A DNA stretch of 56,325 nucleotides from Rhizocola hellebori (GCF_016862955.1 NZ_BONY01000059.1:1-56325); one strand, 5' to 3'; shown: positions 24,848 to 37,051, counted from the first letter of the stretch. The notes: a model not told the origin generated them from the sequence alone. Numbers and translations: made by a program.

Positions 24848-26462
24848 GAATAGCCGCGATGCACACCCCGTAAACCCGGGTGGCCACCTCGCTGGCGGCA
24901 TCGATGTCGCGGTCGGCGAAGGCGCGGGCGAGCGCGGCCCGGTCACTGGCGCTCAGCGACTCCGGGTGCGGGACGCGGATTCGGCGGAGGTACTGGGCTT
25001 GGAAGCGCATGGTGCCACCGCGCATCTTGACCGCGTAGGCCTCCACGAAGGCTTGCGCGACGCCGGATAGGAGCAGGCCTCCCAACACGCGCAGATCCCA
25101 TGCGTCCGAGACGACGTAGTAAAGATTGTGATGCGGGTAGAGGCCGCCCTCGTCCAGCACGGGATGGAGGCAGTTCTTCAGGTCGGGGAAGAGGAGTTTG
25201 GGCCGAGCGGTGAGGCAATGGTCAATCTTGTCGATGGTCCGGTACCACTGTTCAGGCCCCAACCGCGCCACATAGCGTTGCCGCAACGCCGAAGAGTGCC
25301 GCTCGAAGTGGGCCTGCAAGCGCGGATAGGCCGCGAGATCGACGAGTTCACCGTTGGCGTCCCAGGGGTTGACCAGATGGTGGCCCGACCATGCGAGCCC
25401 ACCGGACTTGGTGTCCCGCACCATCGACAACGGAAGCAACCGATCCGGTTCAACGTCGGCGCAAGCGGAACCAGACGTGACGAATACCGAGTCGGCGCCG
25501 GTAGCCACTCCGATCCCCACTCGCGTTGCGGTTGCCCTGTCCTCGAGCAGCGGAAAGCGGTCATTCAAGTCTTCGATGAGCGCCAGCCGCGCGGGCGATC
25601 CGGAGGGCCACGAGTCACCACCGCTGAACCAATGCGGAAGACGCCCGATCTCGAAGCGGCCGTTGGCAATTGGAGGTGATGCAGGATTGCGCTTCCACGC
25701 GACGACGGTCATGGCATCGTCGGCGAGAAAGGCTCGCCGGGTGTCGGCGACCACGGCCGGGCCTTGGGGGGCCTTGCGAATGATGGAGATGGCGGGGTAG
25801 GCGGCGACACGCCGATCGAAGACGTCGACGTCGTGCAGGGCCATGGCGAAGTCGACGCTGTAGTGAGCCGCGATCAGGCGGCGCAGGCGTGCGCCGTAGC
25901 GGTTGCGCATCCAGCGGTCGGCGCAGATGAAACCGACTACGCCTTCGGGTTTGAGTGACCGCAACGCCACCTCATAGAAGCCGATGTAGACATCCGATCG
26001 CCCAGCCATCGTGGAACAGGCGTCGCGGTAGGCCGCCAGACGGTCCTGCGGAATGTCCTCCAGCCGGATGTAGGGCGGGTTACCCAAAACGAAGTCAGCG
26101 CTTTGCTCCTCCCGTTGCCGCAGAAGGTAATCGTCCTGCTCGACCCAGGCTGTCGCATATTTCGCAGCGGACTTCCAGCCCCCCTCGCTCAGCACCTTCT
26201 CGATGACGCGCTGGCTCGCTTCGACATTGTGCGGCAGCAGATCGAAGGCACGGATCGCGTCGCCCAGATTGCGCCCGTGCGCTCGGCAGGAGGCGCTGAG
26301 CCGGGAGACCATCTGTTCCAGGAAAGCGCCGCCGCCACAAGCGGGCTCGACCGCGACCATCGCGCCCAGGTCCCGATCGGGGGTGTATCCGGCGAGATCG
26401 AGCACGAAGTCGACGACCCAGCGGCGGGTGAAGACCACGCCGGGCCCGGCCGGGAGATTCAC
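24840..26462 (-). CDS. Orphan N6-adenine DNA methyltransferase (Eco57I/TaqI-type)
   Basis: 540-aa class I methyltransferase. SAM motif X at FTRRWVVDFVLDLAGY (11-26), motif I EPACGGGAF (39-47), catalytic motif IV NPPYIR (128-133), followed by a long C-terminal target-recognition region (~290-540). The amino N-terminal order X-I-IV puts it in the gamma class that methylates the N6 of adenine; size and N-terminus resemble type II modification enzymes such as M.PaeR7I/M.XhoI (~530 aa), an impression not tested by alignment. No restriction endonuclease gene lies on either side: upstream is a DMT exporter, downstream the 99-aa protein. It is therefore solitary here, next to the tRNA-Pro scar, and may be a survivor of a restriction-modification system. 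Confidence 0.88.
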   Translation of the reverse strand: MNLPAGPGVVFTRRWVVDFVLDLAGYTPDRDLGAMVAVEPACGGGAFLEQMVSRLSASCRAHGRNLGDAIRAFDLLPHNVEASQRVIEKVLSEGGWKSAAKYATAWVEQDDYLLRQREEQSADFVLGNPPYIRLEDIPQDRLAAYRDACSTMAGRSDVYIGFYEVALRSLKPEGVVGFICADRWMRNRYGARLRRLIAAHYSVDFAMALHDVDVFDRRVAAYPAISIIRKAPQGPAVVADTRRAFLADDAMTVVAWKRNPASPPIANGRFEIGRLPHWFSGGDSWPSGSPARLALIEDLNDRFPLLEDRATATRVGIGVATGADSVFVTSGSACADVEPDRLLPLSMVRDTKSGGLAWSGHHLVNPWDANGELVDLAAYPRLQAHFERHSSALRQRYVARLGPEQWYRTIDKIDHCLTARPKLLFPDLKNCLHPVLDEGGLYPHHNLYYVVSDAWDLRVLGGLLLSGVAQAFVEAYAVKMRGGTMRFQAQYLRRIRVPHPESLSASDRAALARAFADRDIDAASEVATRVYGVCIAAIPK

Positions 26463-26515
26463 ACCAATGAGATTACCGCACCAGTGATCGTCACACTTTC
26501 ACGGAAATCGTGGCG

Positions 26516-27511
26516 TCACCCAGCGCGCAGGGCGGGCGCGGGGGACGCGGGCGTTGCCGAGGCGGGCGCAGGAGCGGATGACGGCGGGGTGGGTGGAGCG
26601 GAACGGGATTCGTCGAGGCGGACGAGGATGACGCCGCCGACGATGAAGACTCCGCCGAGGAGCTGGATCGCGGTGGGCAGCTCGCCGAGCAGGAGCCAGG
26701 CGAACAGGACCGCGAACGCCACTTCGGTGAGCCCGGCGAACGAGGCGAGGCGGGGGCCGAGCATTCTCGCGGCGGCGATGCCGACCACGTAGGAAATGGC
26801 GGCCGCGATCAGGGAGAGGCCGATTACCGGTACCCACCAAGGCATGGAACGACCGGTGAAGGACACCGATCCGAAGGTGGCGTGCATCGGCAGCGCGCCC
26901 AGGAACCCGAGCACAACCAGGGCGAGGGTGCCGATGCCCATTCCGGCGCTGGCCACCGCGAGCGGGGGCAGCTCACTGTCCACTTTGGAGGAAAGGATGA
27001 AATACGTGGCCAGGCCGAAGGCCGCCCCGAGCCCCCACAGCACTCCCACCGGGTCGAGCCTGGTGCCACCGAGCAGGTTGAGGATGAGGAACAGGCCGAG
27101 CAGGGCCACCACGGAGCCGACGATGGTCAGCCGGCGTGGCCGATTGCCGTGTCGCAGCCAGACCCAGGCCACCACCAGGATGAGGCCGAGGTATTCGAGA
27201 AGCAGCGCCACTCCGACGGAGAGGGTCTGCACGGCGTTGAAGAAGAACACCTGGCATCCGGCGACCGCCACGAGCCCGTAGACGGTAACCATGCCCAGGT
27301 TGCGGCGCAGGGCGTGCCAGCGCCCGCGCATGGTGACAATGGTCGGGATGACGAGCAGAAGCGCGGCCACCCCGATCCGGATGGTCACCGCGGCGGAGAC
27401 GGACCAGCCCGCATCGGTCAGCGAGCGGGCGAATATGCCGGAGGTGCCGAAGAAGGCCGCGGAGATCAGCGCCAAGCCCAGACCGGCTCCAATCGTGCGT
27501 TCCCGAAGCAT
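26516..27511 (-). CDS. EamA/DMT-family transporter
   Basis: 331-aa inner-membrane protein with ten hydrophobic helices in two EamA repeats (first ~10-150, second ~165-305); the helices AALLLVIPTIVTM and LFAWLLLGELPTAIQLLGG are typical of drug/metabolite exporters. The C-terminal 25 residues are Pro/Ala-rich. Likely exports a metabolite or amino acid. It is divergent from the CGNR regulator gene, a frequent pairing in actinobacteria that suggests local control. Confidence 0.88.
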   Translation of the reverse strand: MLRERTIGAGLGLALISAAFFGTSGIFARSLTDAGWSVSAAVTIRIGVAALLLVIPTIVTMRGRWHALRRNLGMVTVYGLVAVAGCQVFFFNAVQTLSVGVALLLEYLGLILVVAWVWLRHGNRPRRLTIVGSVVALLGLFLILNLLGGTRLDPVGVLWGLGAAFGLATYFILSSKVDSELPPLAVASAGMGIGTLALVVLGFLGALPMHATFGSVSFTGRSMPWWVPVIGLSLIAAAISYVVGIAAARMLGPRLASFAGLTEVAFAVLFAWLLLGELPTAIQLLGGVFIVGGVILVRLDESRSAPPTPPSSAPAPASATPASPAPALRAG

Positions 27512-27595
27512 TGCTCCTCCAGAGCTGACCGAGGTGTAATTAGCAAAAGACCCTTATGCTTGTGACACTATCCACCGGGGATGACAGGAGTCAAG

Positions 27596-28138
27596 GTGCT
27601 TTTTACTCGTGACACCGAGGTGGCGCTCGCCGCGGCCGCAGCCCTGGTGAACACCGACGACCCGGACGGGGAGAAGCTGCCCGACGTGGCCGCGCTTGAT
27701 GACTTCGTGAAGACGTGGGGCTGGACCGGAGAGCGTGCCCGCAATCAGGCTGAGCTGAAAGCCGTCCGGGCGCTTCGCCCGCGGCTACGTGAGATTTGGC
27801 ACTCCGACGAGGAGCGGGTGGTCGACATCGTCAACGAGCTGTTGCGGGAGTCGAACGCCTTGCCACAGCTCGTCAAACACGACTTATGGGACTATCACCT
27901 CCACGCCACCCCCTCCAATGCCCCGCTTGCCGCGCGGATGGCGGTGGAGGCGGCGATGGCGATGGTGGACATGGTGCGCGCCAAGGAGTTGAGCCGCCTG
28001 CGCAGCTGTGACTATCCGACGTGTGGGAACGTCGTGGTCGACCTTTCCAAGAACCGGTCGCGGCGCTTCTGCGACGACGGCTGCGGCAACCGGGCCTCGG
28101 TCGCCGCATACCGCGCCCGCAAGGCCGCTACGAAGTAA
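27596..28138 (+). CDS. ABATE/CGNR zinc-finger regulator
   Basis: 180 aa. I choose GTG 27596 over ATG 27581 because AGGAG (27586-27590) is 5 nt upstream of the GTG and lies inside the longer version. N-terminal ~125 residues form the ABATE helical domain (VALAAAAALVNTDDPDGE...); the C-terminus is a CGNR zinc finger: CDYPTCGNVVVD...RRFCDDGCGNRASVAAYR. These proteins are predicted transcription regulators. Divergent from the EamA exporter, whose expression it may control. Confidence 0.9.
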   Translation: MLFTRDTEVALAAAAALVNTDDPDGEKLPDVAALDDFVKTWGWTGERARNQAELKAVRALRPRLREIWHSDEERVVDIVNELLRESNALPQLVKHDLWDYHLHATPSNAPLAARMAVEAAMAMVDMVRAKELSRLRSCDYPTCGNVVVDLSKNRSRRFCDDGCGNRASVAAYRARKAATK

Positions 28139-28180
28139 ACCGGAGCTTCGCACTCACTGCCGCCCCACCATGTCGATGGT

Positions 28181-28681
28181 CTAGCTGGGAGATGGAGTAG
28201 CTTCGATCTGCTCACGCAGGATATCGGCGTGACCCGCGTGGCGCGCCACCTCCTCGATCATGTGCAGATAGATCCAGCGCAGCGAGACCTGGCCCCAATG
28301 CTGGTGCGGCACCACATGGTCGAGGGGAAATTTGGCGGCGTTGGTGCGCGACTCCTCGCAAGCCGCGTCGTACTCGGCCAGCACGTCAGCCACGGTCTCG
28401 TCGTCGCGCACCACCCAGCTGTGTTCGTCGGCGCTCGACGGCAGCGGAAGCTCTTCGCGCGGAATCTGCAAAAGCCTGTGCTGGAACCAGTTTCTTTCCA
28501 CGATCGTGTTGTGCTTGACGAGCCCGATGAGGGTGGTCAGCGACGGCACCAGGTTGCGCCGCGCATCGGCCTCGGATATCCCTTCCAGGGTCTCCTTGAG
28601 TTCACGGCGCTGCATATCGACGAAGTACTCGAGCATCGCGCGCTCATCGGTGGTGACGGTGATCGGATCTTGGGCGGTCAT
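28181..28681 (-). CDS. DinB/DUF664-family protein
   Basis: 166 aa from ATG 28681 (TAQDPITVTTDERAMLEYF); ATG 28717 is possible but less typical. Four-helix DinB fold with metal-binding His in LVKHNTIVERNWF (~55) and in HMIEEVARHAGHADILRE (~140-150), the usual mini-DinB H-x3-triad. DUF664 members are thiol-dependent transferases or hydrolases (mycothiol or bacillithiol linked) of unknown substrate. Monocistronic. Confidence 0.88.
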   Translation of the reverse strand: MTAQDPITVTTDERAMLEYFVDMQRRELKETLEGISEADARRNLVPSLTTLIGLVKHNTIVERNWFQHRLLQIPREELPLPSSADEHSWVVRDDETVADVLAEYDAACEESRTNAAKFPLDHVVPHQHWGQVSLRWIYLHMIEEVARHAGHADILREQIEATPSPS

Positions 28682-28877
28682 GCGGCGATGCTGCCAGAAC
28701 GCGGAGCCACTCCACAAGCGGGACCGTCCGGAGAGGACGGTGAAGCCTTAAGTCGCCAATCCGACCGACTGACAGGTCACAATTCACCGAGGTAGACGGG
28801 ATTTCCGGCGGGATCACGGTCACGCTGGGTAAGCTTGCCGCTGACCGGCTAATTCCCCCTCACCCCGGACTACCCCA

Positions 28878-30296
28878 GTGCCCCTCACGAACATCATTGA
28901 CGATGTGACTGCGGCGTTGAGCAGGAGCCGCAGCGCGGTTGAGGCCTGCCATGCGACGGTCAGGGCGATCACCATGAGCAAGGTCGGCGCCCGAGGAATG
29001 ATCGCTGTTCTGCTGCATGTGCAGGAGCACCTACGGTGCGTCGCCGCCAGCGGTTCTTGGCAGGTCTATTCCTGGGTACCGCTTAGCGATGGCGTGGTCG
29101 GCCGCGTCTACGCCGGCGGCCAGCCGCAGACGATCACCGATGTCGACGCCGACCCCGATTACATCCGGATCGGCCCGGACGTCATCGCCGAGATCTGCGT
29201 TCCGATCCTCGATCGCACAGGCCAGCCGATCGGCGTGATCAACGCCGAATGGACCAGCACCGACGGCCTCGAAGGCTGGCAAGACCTCCTCGCCGATGTC
29301 GGGCGCAGGCTGGGCGAGCGGCTTGACGAGCTCGGCGGCCCCCCGGCGGAGACCCGCGGAGAGCAGCTGCTGCGGCATTCGATGGCGCTCACCGACGCGG
29401 AAACCGACGCCGAAGTCCTGTTCCGGGTGTGCCGGGCAGCGCGTGAGGTGACCGGCCTCGCCGCGGCCGTGCTGATGCGCCCGCTGCCCCCACTCGGCGG
29501 GGTGGGCATGGCCGCCAGCTTTCCGGAAAGCCGGGACAGGCCGCTGATCGGCCGGCTCGCCGACGCGGAACCCCACCGGCTCAACAGTCTTGTCGAAAGA
29601 GCGGGCCAGCACGGCGCTTCCTATTCGATCGGGGACCCGGCCCTGCTCAACGCCCACGGCTTCGAGGCCCTCACCGAAGCGGGCGTCAAAACGATGATCG
29701 CCATCCCGCTCGCGGACGGGGTGCTGCTCGCGCTCGACGAGTCGGCCAATGTCCCCAACCCGGAGACGGTCAACCTGTTGGAGCTGCTGGCTACCCAGGC
29801 CTCCACCTGCCTGGAGAAGCTGGCGCACCTGCGAAACCTGCACCGGCAGGCCACCTCAGACCCGCTGACCGGTCTGCGGCACAGCGGGCCGTTCGGCCAC
29901 CGGCTGCGGCGAGCCACTCCGGGCCGCACCGCGCTGCTCGCCATCGACATCGATGAGTTCAAGTCCATCAACGACACGCTCGGCCACGCCGTGGGCGACC
30001 AGGTGCTCATCGAGGTCGCCAACGCGCTGCAGAAGGCGCTGCGCCAGGGCGACGAGCTGTTCCGCATCGGCGGAGACGAGTTCGTGGCCGTGGTGGACGT
30101 CCCGACCGTAGCCGTGGCCGCCGGCGTGGCCGAACGCCTCATCGAAGCTGCCCGGTCCACCGGCCGCACCATCAGCGTTGGCGTCGCCCAGCAACACCAC
30201 GACGAATCGCCGGAACAGGCCCTGCACCGGGCCGATCGAGCCCTCTACGCAGCCAAAGCCTCCGGCCGCGACGCCGTCCGCATCTCCCACAGATAA
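28878..30296 (+). CDS. GAF-GGDEF diguanylate cyclase
   Basis: 472 aa from GTG 28878. Two GAF domains (~25-155 and ~165-310), then a GGDEF domain (~315-470) opening with DPLTGLRHSGPFGHR. The active site is intact: IGGDEF, with an inhibitory I-site RQGD exactly five residues before it. It should make c-di-GMP from two GTP and be product-inhibited. There is no membrane segment, so the GAF pair senses a cytosolic ligand. No EAL domain is present here. Unlinked to obvious targets in the window. Confidence 0.93.
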   Translation: MPLTNIIDDVTAALSRSRSAVEACHATVRAITMSKVGARGMIAVLLHVQEHLRCVAASGSWQVYSWVPLSDGVVGRVYAGGQPQTITDVDADPDYIRIGPDVIAEICVPILDRTGQPIGVINAEWTSTDGLEGWQDLLADVGRRLGERLDELGGPPAETRGEQLLRHSMALTDAETDAEVLFRVCRAAREVTGLAAAVLMRPLPPLGGVGMAASFPESRDRPLIGRLADAEPHRLNSLVERAGQHGASYSIGDPALLNAHGFEALTEAGVKTMIAIPLADGVLLALDESANVPNPETVNLLELLATQASTCLEKLAHLRNLHRQATSDPLTGLRHSGPFGHRLRRATPGRTALLAIDIDEFKSINDTLGHAVGDQVLIEVANALQKALRQGDELFRIGGDEFVAVVDVPTVAVAAGVAERLIEAARSTGRTISVGVAQQHHDESPEQALHRADRALYAAKASGRDAVRISHR

Positions 30297-30594
30297 ATGG
30301 CGCGCGCGGCAGCGCCGCTGCAATGCTGGCGCGTGCGAAGCAACGCGCGGCAGCACCGCCTCAACGCCGATGTCTTCCCTCGTGATCATGAGGCACAAGC
30401 GGAGAGCGGCCAGGTGAGGTGAGGGTGCTGGCGAGAGAGGTGCCCCCTGCGGGTCGGCGGCGCAGCCGCCGCCGGGTGACCAGGCACGGACCTTCGTTGC
30501 CGCCCGGGAGGTTACGGCGAGGGACCACGTCGGTGCGGCGTAGGAAAGGCATGAAAAGCCGGCCCGCCAAGACGCGCGGGCCGGCTGGAAGCAG
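30297..30594. other. Intergenic region between diguanylate cyclase and asd
   Basis: 298 bp. Two near-copies of CGCGCGGCAGC(G/A)CCGC occur at about 30304 and 30343, and the asd terminator is at 30557-30586. Minus-strand frames here are Arg-rich noise. No gene supported. Confidence 0.55.
30557..30586 (-). terminator. Terminator of the lysC-asd operon
   Basis: 11-bp stem AGCCGGCCCGC / GCGGGCCGGCT, 8-nt loop, followed on the minus strand by TTTT. Begins 9 bp downstream of the asd stop. Confidence 0.85.
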
Positions 30595-31655
30595 CTAGCG
30601 CGAAGTGAATTCGGTGGCGAGGAGTTCGGCGATTTGGGCGGCGTTGAGGGCCGCGCCTTTTCGCAGGTTGTCGCCGGTGACGAAGAAGTCGAGCGCGCGC
30701 GGGTCGTCGATCGAGCGGCGGATCCGGCCGACCCAGGACGGGTCGGTGCCCACGGCGTCGATCGGCATCGGGAACTCGCCCGCGGCCGGGTCGTCGACCA
30801 CGATCACGCCTGGCGCGTCCTGGAGGAGCTTGCGGGCCTCGTTGGCGTCGACCTCTGAACCGAAGACCGCGTGTACCGCAATCGAGTGGCCGGTGACGAC
30901 CGGAACGCGGACACAGGTCGCGCTCACCTTGAGGTCGGGAAGACCCAGGATCTTGCGGGACTCGTTGCGCATCTTCAGCTCTTCGCTGGACCAGCCATCG
31001 TTCTTCAGCGATCCGGCCCACGGCACGACGTTGAAGACCAGCGGCGCCGGGAACGGGCCCAAGTCTTCGCCGACCGCGTGCCGCACGTTGCCTGTGCGGG
31101 AGCCGAGCTGGCGGTCACCGGCGACCTTGGCGATCTGGTCGTAGAGCGTCTCCGGACCGGCCACGCCGGCCCCGGACACCGCCTGATACGACGCGAGAAC
31201 CAGCTCCTTGAGCCCGTACTCGCGGTGCAGGGGCGCTACGGCGACGATCATCGCGAGGGTGGTGCAGTTGGCGTTGGCGATGATGCCCTTGGGCCGGTTG
31301 CGCAGCGCCTGCGGGTTGATCTCGGGCACGACCAGCGGCACATCGGGGTCCATGCGGAAGGTGCCGGACTTGTCGATGACGACCGCGCCGCGAGCCGCGG
31401 CACGCGGGGCCCATTCGGCGGAAACCTCGTCGGGGACGTCCATCATCGCCACGTCGACGCCGTCGAAGGCCTCGTCGCACAGCGCGATGACCTCGACCTC
31501 TTGGCCGCGGACGACGAGTTTGCGCCCGGCCGAGCGCGGCGATGCGATGAGCCGGATTTCTCCCCAGACGTTGGCGCGGTTGGACAGGATTTCAAGCATC
31601 ACGGTGCCGACGGCGCCGGTGGCACCCACGACCGCCAAGGTAGGACCTGTCATCT

Positions 31656-31659
<4 letters not shown>
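30595..31659 (-). CDS. asd: Aspartate-semialdehyde dehydrogenase
   Basis: 354 aa. Converts beta-aspartyl phosphate to aspartate semialdehyde with NADPH, the second step to lysine/DAP, threonine and methionine. NADP-binding GATGAVG at ~12-18; catalytic Cys132 in IANANCTT; later GHS and SAFF-type acyl-binding segments are recognisable. It overlaps the lysC stop by 4 bp (ATG 31659; ATG 31653 possible). Order lysC-asd matches Rv3709c-Rv3708c. Confidence 0.96.
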
Positions 31660-32921
<1,262 letters not shown>

Positions 32922-33117
32922 GCGGACAGCTTAACGGCGCTTAATAGCGGGTCCCTCGCGCCAATCTCACCTTTCGGTCGCATGAAGAAGATCCTCATTT
33001 TTTGGGTACCGGCCGCAGCCGACTCTGCGCTCGCCAACGCTGGGCCACCGTAAGAATTAGTGCTGTGACACGCGCCACCTTCAAGGGCAAGGCCCCATCG
33101 GGGGCGAAAATGAGCGC

Positions 33118-33876
33118 GTGCGGCTGTCTGTGATCGTCCCCCTCGTCGGCGCGCTGATCCTGTCGACCCTCGCCGGATGCGGCGAAGACGCTAAAGACTC
33201 GGCCACGCCGGTGACCGATACTTCCAGCGCGTCCGCGTCCGCGCACCCCAATGATCCGAGCCAGCCCAGGACACGCCTAGCCGCCTGGGCCGCGGCCGCC
33301 AAGGACCAACGCCTGACCGCCTTCTACGTACTCAAATCGCAGGGCCACGCCGACCGAACGGTGTCGATCATCCGGGCGGCCGATGGCTCGTGGCGGGTGG
33401 ACATACCGGGCGGCGCTCACGGCGGCGCGGTCGACATCGCCCTGGTCTTCACCGGTAACGCGCTGCACCAGTGCGTCTTGCCGGCCGGCGGCTGCGTTCG
33501 CGTGCAGGGCAAGCTGCCCGCCGACTCCGATCCCAAGATCCAGCATCTGATCACGGACTGGCTCGACATCTTCACCGATCGGCAGCAGGCGCTGGCGGTC
33601 AGCGTCGCGCATCCGCTGCAGGGCGCGGCGGGTGAGTGCTACGCGATCGAGTCATCCGCCGTCTCGCTCAAGCTTCCGGTCGACGTCGGAATCTATTGCT
33701 ACGAACGCGATGGCACGCTCACCGCGGCGAAGATGAGCTTCGGCACCATTCTTCTGGCCGGCAAGCCGGGCGCGGCCCCGCCCGCCCTGGCCCTGCCCGG
33801 CCCGGTGGTGACCGGCGCGCTCCTGACGCTCGCTGCCCCGCCCTCCCCCACCGCAACCGCCAGCCCTAAGGGCTGA
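33118..33876 (+). CDS. Predicted lipoprotein of unknown function
   Basis: 252 aa from GTG 33118. Lipobox LAGC follows a 20-residue hydrophobic signal (RLSVIVPLVGALILSTLAGC). The mature part has two Cys pairs (CVLPAGGC and CYAIE...IYCYE) and looks like a beta-rich LppX/LprG-free soluble domain ending in a Pro/Ala/Ser-rich tail. No motif assigns a function. It may be co-transcribed with the MFS gene 30 bp downstream. Confidence 0.8.
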   Translation: MRLSVIVPLVGALILSTLAGCGEDAKDSATPVTDTSSASASAHPNDPSQPRTRLAAWAAAAKDQRLTAFYVLKSQGHADRTVSIIRAADGSWRVDIPGGAHGGAVDIALVFTGNALHQCVLPAGGCVRVQGKLPADSDPKIQHLITDWLDIFTDRQQALAVSVAHPLQGAAGECYAIESSAVSLKLPVDVGIYCYERDGTLTAAKMSFGTILLAGKPGAAPPALALPGPVVTGALLTLAAPPSPTATASPKG

Positions 33877-33906
33877 CCTCCGCGGCCATGACCGGGCTCA
33901 CTCGAA

Positions 33907-35211
33907 ATGGGTCGGCGAGATCCGGTCGCGGCGACCAAAATCAGCCTGATGCGCAGGCTTAAGGAAAACCTCATCCCCCCACCTGGCCTTCCCACCAGAA
34001 TCGCGTTTCTCAACCTGCTCTTCGGCATTGGCCGGGGCGCGTTCCTCACCGGCAGCGCCGTCTACTTCACCCGAATGGTGCAGTTGGAGGCCTGGCAGAT
34101 CGGGGTCGGGATCACCCTCGCCGCGGCGGCCGCAGCTGCCACGGCCGTGCCGGTGAGCGCGCTGTCGGACCGGTACGGGTCGAAGCCGAGCTGGCTGTTC
34201 TCGGTTGCCGCACAAGCCCTGCTCTTCGCGCTCTTCCCCGTCATCAAAGGGTTCTGGGCCTTCGCGCTGTTGATGGTCACGATCGAGCTGGTCGGGATGC
34301 TGGGCAACGCGGGCCGCATCGTCTACCTCATTGAGGCTCTCGATCCCAAGACACGCGTGATCACGCAGGCCTTCGGCCGGTCGTGGCTCAACGTGGGCTG
34401 GGGTCTGGGCGCGGCGGTCGCGGGGGCCGCCCTCGCCTTCGACCGGCCCATCGGGTACCACATGATGGTCTTCATCAATGTCGCGGTGATGCTGCTCAAC
34501 GCCGTGCTGATCCGGCGCCTGCCCGACGCGCCGCACCAGCCGGCACCCGCGACGGAGGGCCGGCGCAAGCGGGAGGTATTCCGGGACAGGCCTTTCCTCG
34601 CGGTGGCCGCGGTCCTTGCCCTGCTGACGATGCACGGCACGGTCTCGCTCGAAGTGGCCCCGCTGTGGCTGATCACCCACACCGATGCTCCAAAGTGGAC
34701 TCTCGCGCTGCTCACCGGGGTGAACACGGTGATGGCCACGACGCTTCAGGTGGCGATGACCCGCGGCTCGCACACCATCGCGGGCGGCCGCCGAGTCACC
34801 CGCTGGGCAGGCTGGCTGGGCGCGGCCTGCTGCCCGGTCTTCTACCTCAGCGGGCTCACCTCGGCCTGGGCCACCGTGGCGCTGCTGGTGCTGGCCACGA
34901 TCCTGGTGACCATGTCCGAGCTGTGGCAGTCGGCGGCGATGTGGACCCTCACCGCGGAGCTGGCCCCGGCCGATCGAAAGGGCGAGTACCAAGGCGCGGC
35001 GCGCATGCTGAGCTCGGTGGAGAACATGCTCGCACCGGCGGCGCTGATCGCCCTGGCGGTCACCACCGGCGGCTGGGGCTGGTTCGTGATCGCCGGGCTC
35101 TTCGGAGTCGCCGGGCTGTCGGCTGGACCGGCGGTGGATTGGGCGAGCCGAACTCGCGTTCCCACATTGCGGTCAAATCCACTCGCCACGGAGGGGGTAG
35201 CCGTAGGGTAG
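33907..35211 (+). CDS. MFS transporter
   Basis: 434 aa with twelve predicted helices in two bundles. The loop between helices 2 and 3 carries SDRYGSKPS, a degenerate MFS motif A. There is a central hydrophilic loop (RRLPDAPHQPAPATEGRRKREV). Substrate unknown; its position between a lipoprotein and the leuA leader gives no strong clue. It begins 30 bp after the lipoprotein stop. Confidence 0.88.
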   Translation: MGRRDPVAATKISLMRRLKENLIPPPGLPTRIAFLNLLFGIGRGAFLTGSAVYFTRMVQLEAWQIGVGITLAAAAAAATAVPVSALSDRYGSKPSWLFSVAAQALLFALFPVIKGFWAFALLMVTIELVGMLGNAGRIVYLIEALDPKTRVITQAFGRSWLNVGWGLGAAVAGAALAFDRPIGYHMMVFINVAVMLLNAVLIRRLPDAPHQPAPATEGRRKREVFRDRPFLAVAAVLALLTMHGTVSLEVAPLWLITHTDAPKWTLALLTGVNTVMATTLQVAMTRGSHTIAGGRRVTRWAGWLGAACCPVFYLSGLTSAWATVALLVLATILVTMSELWQSAAMWTLTAELAPADRKGEYQGAARMLSSVENMLAPAALIALAVTTGGWGWFVIAGLFGVAGLSAGPAVDWASRTRVPTLRSNPLATEGVAVG

Positions 35212-35219
35212 ATCGCGTT

Positions 35220-35264
35220 ATGTGGCGTGTGGTGCTCCTCCTTATCCGCCGCGACGAGGCCTGA
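35220..35264 (+). CDS. leuA leader peptide (MWRVVLLLIRRDEA)
   Basis: 14-codon ORF immediately after the MFS gene stop and 83 bp before leuA. It has three consecutive Leu codons (CTC CTC CTT) followed by Ile and two Arg, the composition of an amino-acid attenuation leader. Its 3' end (35251-35258) pairs with 35281-35288, and a second pairing 35272-35278 with 35298-35304 is mutually exclusive with simple nesting, so ribosome stalling on Leu codons could switch the RNA fold. Leader-based control of leuA has been proposed in actinobacteria by comparative work. Confidence 0.8.
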   Translation: MWRVVLLLIRRDEA

Positions 35265-35304
35265 CAGTCAGGACCAGCCTCTCGTCGCGGGTGTGGTGCT
35301 GGTC
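35251..35304 (+). promoter_or_regulatory. leuA attenuator, alternative hairpins
   Basis: Stem A: GCGACGAG (35251-35258) with CTCGTCGC (35281-35288). Stem B: GACCAGC (35272-35278) with GCTGGTC (35298-35304). The strands interleave, so A and B either compete or form a pseudoknot. A small CTGAC/GTCAG hairpin (35261-35271) lies between. Stem A overlaps the last codons of the leader. No T-run follows stem B, so control may be on translation. Confidence 0.65.
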
Positions 35305-35344
35305 ACTTTCCGACCGTCTAGCTATCGCCACAGAGGAGCATTAA

Positions 35345-36985
<1,641 letters not shown>

Positions 36986-36999
36986 CCCCCCCTTTGACA

Positions 37000-37036
37000 T
37001 GGGGAAGCCGCACCCACTGGCGGCTTCCCCATTCTT
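37000..37036 (+). terminator. Terminator of leuA
   Basis: 12-bp stem TGGGGAAGCCGC / GCGGCTTCCCCA (37000-37011, 37020-37031) followed by TTCTTTTTA, 14 bp after the leuA stop. Confidence 0.9.
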
Positions 37037-37051
37037 TTTACGCAAAAGGTG

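Noticed and set aside
30361-30570. 70-codon minus-strand Arg-rich frame between the diguanylate cyclase and asd
   Set aside because: Arg/Pro-rich, no start signals, partly inside the asd terminator.
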